26,198 bases of DNA from Fragilaria crotonensis (Eukaryota > Bacillariophyta > Fragilariophyceae > Fragilariales > Fragilariaceae), in contig JAKSYS010000775.1 in assembly GCA_022925895.1 (NCBI GenBank), positions 1-26,198 of the forward strand, in the 5' to 3' direction. The position numbers and the translations under genes are program-made. Shown here piece after piece: positions 19,118 to 26,198 of this stretch (positions within the stretch are counted from its first letter, which is position 1; each line of letters begins with the position of its first letter). The notes under the pieces are model-generated. The model was not told the origin of the DNA, made no database searches, and worked only from the letters and a program-made list of their open reading frames with translations.

Positions 19118-20600
19118 ATGATCTCCAATTTCTTCGTTATCTCCCCTCGTGGAGATACAATCATCGCCAAGGACTATCGCAGTGATCGTGGTGACGTGGG
19201 AGCGCACGAGAGAAGTCACACAGGCTTTCTTTCGCAAGATTAAATTCTACGGCGGCGTCGACGGGGACGATCTCCACCCTAAAGAAAGGAAGAAGGAAAG
19301 AGAAAAGCAAATGCACCTCCTGTTTTTATAATGCCAGATGGATTGAGTTACTTTCACGTGCAAAGGAATGGGCTAATCTTCGGCTGTTCGACAGCCCGCA
19401 ATGTTAGCCCAACTACAGTTGTTCAGGTAGGTGTTCAGTTGAATATGAAAATTCCATTATATACTTGTTCATTCCTAACTGTTTTTTTACGTCTCTTGCC
19501 TGCCGAAGCTTTTGTCGACGATTGCCAAAGTTTTCAAGGATTATTGCGGTACACTATCGGAAGAGGCCATTCGAAAGAACTTCATCCTCTTGTATGAGCT
19601 GCTCGATGAGATGATGGACTTCGGGTATCCGCAAGTCACTGAGACAGAAAATCTCAAGGCGTTCATATACAATGAGCCTATCGTCATCGAAACTGTGACG
19701 AACACCGGGAACTTGGTCAACCCAAAGACCGCTTCCGCAAATGCTGTTCACAAACCAGTCATTTCGTCCGTTAATGCGAACGGGAGGAAGAACAATCTCA
19801 ACAGCAACCAGAAGAATGAAATCTTCGTCGATATTCTTGAAAAGCTGAACATTGTTTTTTCGAATAACGGGTACATCCTCAATAGCACAATTGATGGATG
19901 TATCCAAATGAAGTCATACCTGGCGGGAAACCCAGAATTGCGACTCGCTTTGAACGAAGATCTCGTCGTCGGACGTGGCAGCGGTCAGTATGGATCCGTT
20001 ACGGTAGATGACATCATCTTCAACAACTGCGTCAACTTGATCGAGTTTGATTCCGCGCGAACGATATCATTTGTGCCACCCGATGGCGAATTCGTAGTTC
20101 TCAACTACCGCATGACCGGAGAATTCAAAGTGCCTTTTAGGATCTTTCCTGCGATAGAAGAAGTCGCGCCAGACAAGTTGGAGCTATCGGTCATGATTCG
20201 AGCTGAGATTCCCAACAATCACTTTGGTGCCAACGTAACGGTCGAAATCCCTATTCCACGATGCACTGCAGCGGCGTCGTGTAACGTTATCGCCAGTCCG
20301 GGTTCCTCTCCCAACAGCGCCGAATGGGTCCAAAAAGACTCGAAGATTGTTTGGTCAATTAAGAAATTCCCTGGTTTGACGGAGCAGACTCTCAAAGCAA
20401 AGATTACGCTTTCCTCAGCATGTACGACGCAGATCCGACGAGAAATTGGACCCATCAATATGGGATTCGAGATACCTATGTACAATGTTTCCAATCTTCA
20501 AGTCCGGTACCTCAGAATTGCGGAGAATATGCCTGGCTACACACCTTATCGTTGGGTGAGATACGTGACTCAAAGCAATTCCTATGTCTGCCGATTGTAG
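19118..20600 (+). CDS. AP4M1: AP-4 adaptor complex mu subunit
   Basis: Medium subunit of the AP-4 coat adaptor, which sorts tyrosine-signal cargo at the trans-Golgi network. The start MISNFFVISPRGDTII at 19118 matches the family N-terminus. My model joins 19118-19195, 19224-19256, 19289-19426 and 19509-20600 into 446 residues; the family is usually about 450. The intron 19427-19508 (82 bases, GTAGGT...CCGAAG) is ordinary. The gaps 19196-19223 and 19257-19288 are 28 and 32 bases; reading through them changes frame. Longin-like domain pieces are FFRKIKF, APPVF, SYFHVQRNGLIF and KDYCGTL. The mu homology domain begins about residue 180 with NEIFVDILEKLNIVFSNNGY and includes GCIQMKSYLAGNPELRLALNE, PPDGEFVVLNYRM and the C-terminal PYRWVRYVTQSNSYVCRL. 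The large exon of 364 codons is uninterrupted, so the gene looks functional. Confidence 0.9.
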
Positions 20601-22640
20601 CGCGACAAGCGAGAAGCACTCTAACACCACCCTAAGACTTATCGAGTACTGAAACTGCGAAGTTTTCACCAAACACAAACGGACTATGCAGAATAGAGTT
20701 TCTTACCTCACCTTCAGTAGCACCACGCTGCCTTCATGTCCAACATGATCGCTGGGACACCTCCACTACCAAAACAATCGATATACAAATATTGCATCTC
20801 TGGTCGTTGTGTAACAAGGTCAAGAACGAGAGGCATTGTTTTGTGAGAGGAGAAAAATCCTCCTTGTTGTTGAGTGTACGCAGTCTTGAGAGATAACGAA
20901 TCTCTTGTCATCCCTACTGGTACAGCCAACAACAACGCTAGCTGGTGATGCCAACGTTTTGCTGACACAAAATGCCACCTCCTCTTGCTCCATGGACTGC
21001 AACCACTTCAACTAGTAACAACACAACCTCCCACTCCTCGTGAAGCAAGGTCGATGTTAATAGCTTGCATTCAAGCTGAAGGTCAAAAGGGAATTCTCAC
21101 TGGTACGAATATGACAAAAGGTGCAGCACCCTCAGTTGTTACCAAAGATGGTACATACAATTTCCGCGCTATGAAGCTGTGGTTTGAAGAACATAATTGC
21201 ATCGAGAGAACGAGTATAGGCACAGCCCACAGCTCCATCAATTCAAGAGCTAATAGACTCATTACAATTTCTGAACAAGGGAACCAATGACACGCGCCTA
21301 ATAATGTATCTGGACACCTCACTTGAGATTGATGCCATCAATTTCATCGTCCCATTGGGTGTGGATTTCACTTCTGAAATGATAATTGATGTTGAAAGAA
21401 GTAAACCAACTTTTGAGTTACTATGTTGAACATGATTGATACACTGTCCTGGGCCAAGACAATCACGCTTCTGAGTGTCATGGTGACTCCCATCAGTAGG
21501 TTGAGTGTCATCCCTTGTTGTACTAGTACCATTGATGACTTGAGGAGACAACACATGTATTTTCTGGCATTCCTTCCTCATCTTGATGAGAGCGTTTTCC
21601 ATCATGGAATGGGAAAAAAGATAAACAAACATGAAGCAGACGTATGATGCTGACTTCCAAACGATGGTGTCTCTCAACCGTGAAAGTGAGGAGACAACTA
21701 TGGTGGTACTATGAATCAATCAAGCACCACCACGTTGGTGACATGACAAATGAAAGAAAAACAGGAAAAGAAGGTGGAACTAATGGAAAGTCAACTCATA
21801 GTGACAGAGGCCATTGGGAAGAAACAGTTTTTGCAGCACAAAAACAGGAGAATTTACTCGCAAGTCAGTTGTACCTTTCCTCAGTACGGAAGGTGATGCA
21901 GGAAATGCTGCAGATCAAGAGAACAGAGGTAAAAAAGCACAAGAGTCCAGATCTGCCTAAAGGGAAATGATGGGACAACACATGAGGAAAATTCAAAAAA
22001 GTTAAGACAAACCCGTGCAACCGGTCTTTGATTTTCAGGACATTGAGCGGTGCTGGTGCTGGTTCAAAAAGTCTCTACTTGCAAAGGCTACTAGAATAGT
22101 ACAAAGCAAATTCATTGCCGCTCCTTATTTTCAAATGTACTACATCAATCCAATTGCATGCTATTCATTTTCTGCCATTAAATTAAGAATAGCAAGGTCT
22201 CCTCATTCCTTCATGTCCACTCACTCTGCATTATCCCATGTCAGACTAGTTCCCAGGATGGCCTACATATATGGTTCTGCTGCTATGGGAAGAAAGGCCT
22301 TCTAAGTGGAGAGTATGGAACTATCTGGTATGCCTGAATCAACCATTGAATACTGTGATTGTTTAGTCCAAATCAACACAGAAATTGCGTCAAAGCGTAC
22401 AAGCTATACGAACCTGGCTTGAACAAACAAGCAAAGTCTGGAGTGGAGCCTGCAATACTCTCCACTGATTTGTCAATGTGATAAATGCCATTGGTGGACC
22501 ACTCCTTACCGGACAAAGATCTCCAACAGAAATTAAAAAATTCTTGTCGGACGCTTGGAATCTCGCTCTTCAATGGAAATCAGAAAGATTTCCGTCTGCA
22601 AATGAGCACTACACAATCTACAACAAGCAAGAATCTAAAT
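20601..22640. other. Unassigned region with broken reading frames
   Basis: Downstream of AP-4 mu there are several moderate frames, none with a known domain. The plus-strand frame from 20985 (containing REARSMLIACIQAEGQKGIL) stops at about 21290, and after a frameshift near 21285 the neighbouring frame reads LIMYLDTSLEIDAINFIV and EMIIDVERSKPTFELL to 21428. Further right, a frame near 22490-22640 reads INAIGGPLLTGQRSPTEIKK and FLSDAWNLALQW. The pattern is that of an eroded multi-domain gene or mobile element. Purine-rich stretches at 21740-21970 set it apart from neighbouring genes. Confidence 0.35.
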
Positions 22641-22722
22641 GAATAAAGAATAAACTACATGTACAGAAACGCTATATTCTGTGTTTGACTACCGGTAGTT
22701 CAAGCTTCTTTATTCTTTATTC
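22641..22722. repeat. Inverted repeat, 14-base arms
   Basis: GAATAAAGAATAAA at 22641-22654 is perfectly complementary to TTTATTCTTTATTC at 22709-22722. The loop contains an exact CTACCGGTAG palindrome at 22689-22698. AATAAA words on both strands mean it could also act as a bidirectional polyadenylation region between converging transcripts. Confidence 0.6.
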
Positions 22723-22737
22723 TGCAAGCTCAAAGTC

Positions 22738-23088
22738 TTGTCATTTGCTGACAGAAACTATTGGATTCCACATCCTTGTTTGGTTGTCCTGACTCAACCA
22801 CTAGCCATCATAGCTTATGAGTCCTTCCAATCCCCTGCAAGATACCTTGCCCATGGCAATGGTCAGCTTGAAAGTTCCTCCATAGACACACATGTCCTCC
22901 CATATTGCCCTACCATTGCCAAACTTGTTGCCAGACACCCACACTCGCCTCCTACAAGATACAGAACTTTGAGAAAAGATTTGACATCCTTGTTTCCTGT
23001 CCAATGTGAGAATGCTGCTGACTTCCTTGTGTATGTGATTGTTCCAGATCCGCAACAGAAAATGGGGGATATTGACGCAGCTCCGTAA
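22738..23088 (+). CDS. Hypothetical ORF, no recognised family
   Basis: An open frame of 116 codons (TTG-initiated as drawn; no ATG near its start) containing LTQPLAIIAYESFQSPARYL, HGNGQLESSSIDTHVLPYC and DFLVYVIVPDPQQKMGDID. Composition is coherent over the whole length, which suggests real coding history, but the opposite strand is also open for 102 codons. It could be the last exon of an eroded gene or part of a repeat; I cannot assign a function. Confidence 0.25.
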   Translation: MSFADRNYWIPHPCLVVLTQPLAIIAYESFQSPARYLAHGNGQLESSSIDTHVLPYCPTIAKLVARHPHSPPTRYRTLRKDLTSLFPVQCENAADFLVYVIVPDPQQKMGDIDAAP

Positions 23089-23100
23089 ATGCCTATAAAA

Positions 23101-24228
23101 GATGAGCATGCACTATTGTTTTGTTTAAAACAATTCGTGTTTTTATTTTTGTTTAATACTGTATTTTACTGTATTATACATATTTGTTTAATACACAGTA
23201 CTGGTACTGGGTGACTCAGTAGGAGAAGCTTGCAAGCACTCGTGACAGTAGTACTGTATACTGATTTCTATGCCTCACCGTGCGTGTGTAACCTTGGGCT
23301 TAGGGCTGTTAGGGCCCTACTGGAGTACGCCCTACACCAATACTCCGAGGCAGGGCGCACGGTGAAGTTACTATACACTATACACTTTATTAAGCTTTAA
23401 ACATAAACAAATAGCTAGTACAAGTAGCTACTAGTAGAGTACTTGTACCCCTACGCAGGCCTCCAAACTTAATAACTTCATACTCTACTACCGGTAGGAA
23501 CTACGTGCAGTTAGATCATTTAGGACTGCACCCTGGATTTCATAGTTAACGTTTATGCATCCTGCAAATACTACTATTTCTGCATGTGTAATGTGTAGTT
23601 GTCAGTATATTTGAATCTGGGTAGTTAGTTGTAGTTTGTACAGTAGGTATATACTATCAACAATAGCACCATACAGTAGCACAGATTAGTTGTACTTTGT
23701 ACTTTGTACAGTAGGTATATGCTATCAACAATAGCACCATACAGTAGCACAGATTACAGTGGTTCATGCACCGACAAACAGCATTGGACAGTGATTAAAT
23801 GTGGCCATGCTACGGTGGTGGACAGTACGGCACGACCGTATTACTGTGCGAAGATTCGTTCGATTACTTCCTTCTGTTAACGTTCAATTTCTTCCCTAGA
23901 GTACATTGTACCGCTATCGACCGTCCATGATGCTCTAACGACCATCATTTCTCAACAGCGAATGGACAGTCTCTGTGTACTGAGTACTCGGAGGACTACT
24001 TGCATTTAAGCAGACTCCGCCCGGAGTCCGAGCAGAGTCTGACAGCAAGTACGTGTACTCGTGAGAATGATGAACAACGAGATGAATGCAGCTTACTGGT
24101 ACAATACTAGTACCATTAAATAAGAGATACGAGACTACTAAACTGGGAGTAGTGCGGCATTTTGCGACTACACTGTATACTGTATACACTGTAGTTTAAC
24201 CTTATCCCTAACGTGATTTTCAATTATA
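23101..24228. other. Intergenic spacer with repeats
   Basis: No coding region is supported. The stretch has a T-rich tract at 23118-23195, GTAC-type motifs, one exact CTACCGGTAG at 23488-23497, a 68-base tandem duplication at 23636-23758, and alternating TATAC/GTATAC words at 24170-24190. Confidence 0.5.
23636..23758. repeat. Tandem duplication, 68-base period
   Basis: Both copies begin TTGTACAGTAGGTATAT and continue through CTATCAACAATAGCACC and CAGTAGCACAGATTA. Unit 1 starts at 23636 and unit 2 at 23704; only one base differs over the shared part (TATACT versus TATGCT). The second copy stops after about 55 bases. Confidence 0.85.
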
Positions 24229-24309
24229 CTACTATATTATAAATTAATTGTGTGCGTGCGTGTGTCCGTCCGTCCGTCTGTTACGGAGTATGACCACTCT
24301 GGGGTACTG
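24229..24309 (-). repeat. Dispersed 81-base repeat, inverted right copy
   Basis: The reverse complement begins CAGTACCCCAGAGTGG and matches 4238-4318 over the same 81 bases, differing mainly where the left copy has CGCA units and this one has GGAC/CACA units. It is in opposite orientation to both left copies, about 20 kb away. Confidence 0.85.
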
Positions 24310-25438
24310 TTGCACTGTTACGTGGATTACATGTACTACAGGTCTACAGTACATAAACGACCAATACGACCCGGTTGGGGGTACTGTACGTCCAGTTTCC
24401 TGTAGTAGACACTCCGATCAAATGTGAGGTACCCACTAGTACAATTATAAAATACAAATTGGGCGAGGGCTGTTTAATACAGCTGTATTAAACAGCTTGT
24501 ATTAAACACCAATTAAACATACAGAACAATAGCATGCACCCCTTACAACAACGTCTTGGTTCGTAGTCGTTTTGTTTACTACTGTAGACTAGACACTATA
24601 CTACTAGCTACGGTATTACCTGGTGGTATTGTTCAATTGTCGTATATGTTTGCACTATTCTCATAAAGATTCTTGGCGGCTTTCCATACAAACGGAAATG
24701 AGAATCAATTTCGTTTTCGTTTTCGTTTCTGTAAAATCACAGAGGTCGATAAGTCGATGAGGAATGGTCTCACTGTCTCACTAGAGTAGCTACCGGTAGT
24801 AGGGTATGCCATATGTCATATATCATATATGTCATTCAGAGTACTGGTACCAGGTACCCATAATACCGATAGTAGACTTTGATGAGGAAATGATGCATAG
24901 ATATGTGGAATCACGACTTGAGCATCAATTAAGAGCAACTTCCCCGTGATTCAGATTTTGCTGATTTGGCACGACTATTGCTCGGCGAGTGACGATGATT
25001 ATCGATGATCGATGATGAATCAAAAGGGCATTCAAAGTTCAAACCCAAATCTTTCATGTGGTTTCTGTCACGGGGTGAAGGGCCACATCAGTCAGGAGAC
25101 GTATGTGCGCAGTGACTGACAACCCCCGGTCCCCCTGTATGCATACACTCCAAGACGAATCTTCGTCTGTTTTTGCTCGTTATGTACGCATAGGACCTGG
25201 GACATCCGGAAAACCGGGTGGTCGAGGACGTGGTGGACATAATAATGGAGCAATGCAATCAAATGACCGAAATATTAGAACTAGAAAAGAGCTCGAAAAA
25301 TAATGCATCACATTTGGATGGAAGATAGAACAGACACGCTGACAAAGAACGTTATAGACGTATACAAATACGAACAGCATTTGAAATCAATCGATGGAAA
25401 ACGGTTATTTAAATTAGGAATCATTACAATGTAGGCTG
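24310..25438. other. Intergenic spacer
   Basis: It holds the 28-base palindrome at 24469-24496, a TTTTCG run near 24705-24730, an exact CTACCGGTAG at 24790-24799, and a short plus-strand frame (25103-25303) containing RIGPGTSGKPGGRGRGG. That frame is low in complexity and not assignable. No gene is supported. Confidence 0.4.
24469..24496. repeat. Perfect 28-base palindrome
   Basis: The arms pair fully around CAGCTG with no loop (left arm GCTGTTTAATACAG). Pairing ends at 24468/24497. A near-copy of one arm (CTTGTATTAAACAC) follows directly. Confidence 0.85.
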
Positions 25439-25521
25439 GCGCGCGAAGAGCTAGGCAGGCGCGTAACTGTTGATTCATCGGTCGGCCGGCGCGCAACGGC
25501 AAAAAGTTCAACAAAAATCTC

Positions 25522-25849
25522 GGTTCATTATTTCGGTTCATAAAGAATCGGTTCATTGTTCCGGTTCATTAAGTATCCCGGTTCATTTTTCCGGTTCATT
25601 AAGAATCCCGATTCATTTTTCGGTCATTTAGAATACGGTTATTTTCTTCGGTTAATTAAGAATCCCGATTCATTTCTTTGGTCATAAGGAGTCCCGGTTC
25701 AATAACTGTATTCTTAAGAAATCAGGTTCATTAAACCGTGTTCATTAAAATCTGGTTCATCAAAATCGGTTCATTAAAAATCTGGTTCATCATAATCGGT
25801 TCATCGGAAATCTGGTTCATCGAAATCGGTTCAATGGAAATCGTGTTCA
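25522..25849. repeat. Degenerate GGTTCAT minisatellite with 30-base dimeric period
   Basis: The word GGTTCAT or a close variant recurs throughout. Spacing alternates between a short unit of 12-14 bases (such as GGTTCATTTTTCC) and a longer unit of 15-17 bases (such as GGTTCATTAAGAATCCC), so the true period is about 30 bases with roughly eleven dimers. One side ends in the AATCTGG/AATCGG version, the other in the AATCCC version. GC-rich CGGCCGGCGC occurs on both sides (25483-25492 and 25886-25895). Confidence 0.85.
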
Positions 25850-26198
25850 GAGCGATGTCCATACATCCAAACTTGAGCTTGCGGCCGGCCGGCGCAGAAG
25901 GAATATTGGCGCCTTCCATCATGTTATGGCGTTACATGATCGTTATAAATATCCACAAATCCCGTTAACGACATTATTTTTTTGTTCAGGTGTCTGTGCC
26001 TAAGATTTATTTTGGGACAAAACCAATTATTGGAGCTCTGCCTGGCAGTACAGTACTTCTGTACGGGTTCCGCCATGCTCCCAACAAGAATCACTCGTAT
26101 TCCCAAAAACTTGAAATGTTTGGGTTAAACCGGAATTCCGGATGTCCCTGCAAGTACTTGTAGTATATGCAAATGCATACGCAATACACAGTGCACGT
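25850..26198. other. Right edge spacer
   Basis: The GC-rich CGGCCGGCGC word at 25886-25895 is followed by AT-rich DNA and a GTAC-containing motif near 26048-26064. No gene is seen before the window ends. Confidence 0.4.

Noticed and set aside
4238..24309. A giant 20-kb transposon bounded by the 81-base inverted repeats
   Set aside because: There is no matching target duplication outside the two copies, a third direct copy exists at 4088, and the interior consists of ordinary cellular genes in mixed orientations plus a separate transposon.
25057..25089. Zinc-knuckle-like CGFCHGVKGH that might indicate a retrotransposon gag remnant
   Set aside because: The spacing between the second Cys and His is five rather than four, the last Cys is missing, the frame is short and no protease, reverse transcriptase or integrase motif is nearby.
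25738..25968. ORFs with repeated WFIKIGS or MNQI units as repeat proteins
   Set aside because: They are translations of the GGTTCAT minisatellite on either strand and have no support beyond the tandem repeat.
1..26198. tRNA, rRNA or CRISPR features
   Set aside because: I read for tRNA-like GGTTCGAATCC arms and for regularly spaced identical repeats with unique spacers and found none; a covariance model scan would be needed to exclude a diverged tRNA.

Overview
The window looks like nuclear DNA of a photosynthetic stramenopile, most likely a diatom. This is inferred from the mix of compact, intron-poor eukaryotic genes, PIF/Harbinger DNA transposons and repeat-filled spacers; no ribosomal RNA or plastid marker is present to prove it. 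Four conserved cellular genes are recognisable: a GPR1/FUN34/YaaH acetate-type transporter (2557-3524, minus), dolichol-phosphate mannosyltransferase DPM1 (6148-6858, minus), a large chromatin protein combining an MBD-like segment, a DDT domain and WHIM motifs (13811-18596, minus), and the mu subunit of the AP-4 adaptor complex (19118-20600, plus). They do not form a pathway. The chromatin gene and AP-4 mu are divergently arranged around a roughly 520-base spacer.

Two PIF/Harbinger-type transposons can be delimited exactly. The first (744-2203) has 27-base perfect terminal inverted repeats and a CTG target duplication. It is a dead deletion derivative carrying half a transposase facing half a Myb/SANT-like accessory gene. 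The second (8631-13410) is about 4.8 kb with 19-base perfect terminal repeats and a TCA target duplication. It keeps an intact 609-residue DDE transposase and a convergent 634-codon accessory ORF in which I see no Myb/SANT domain. It sits inside a short pre-existing inverted repeat.

The spacers (1-740, 2207-2556, 3816-4600, 6859-7700, 18597-19117, 23101-25440) are rich in short GTAC-centred palindromes (GGAGTACT/AGTACTCC) and in the 10-base palindrome CTACCGGTAG. They also hold longer repeats: an 85/83-base tandem duplication upstream of the transporter, an 81-base repeat present in inverted orientation about 20 kb apart, a 68-base tandem duplication, two perfect palindromes of 48 and 28 bases, and near the right edge a degenerate minisatellite with a 30-base dimeric period. 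Stretches at 4600-6050, 7700-8570 and 20601-23100 have broken reading frames and no family that I can recognise.

The most provocative observation concerns gene structure. AP-4 mu and the MBD-DDT-WHIM gene are each interrupted, only in linkers, by frame breaks or an in-frame stop. All four can be removed as GT...AG segments of 28, 32, 30 and 29 bases. With them removed, AP-4 mu becomes 446 residues, close to the family's usual length of about 450, and the chromatin gene becomes one continuous frame of 1507 codons. Ordinary introns here are 67-136 bases, so these are either ultra-short introns, sequencing or assembly indels, or real lesions. RNA reads would decide.
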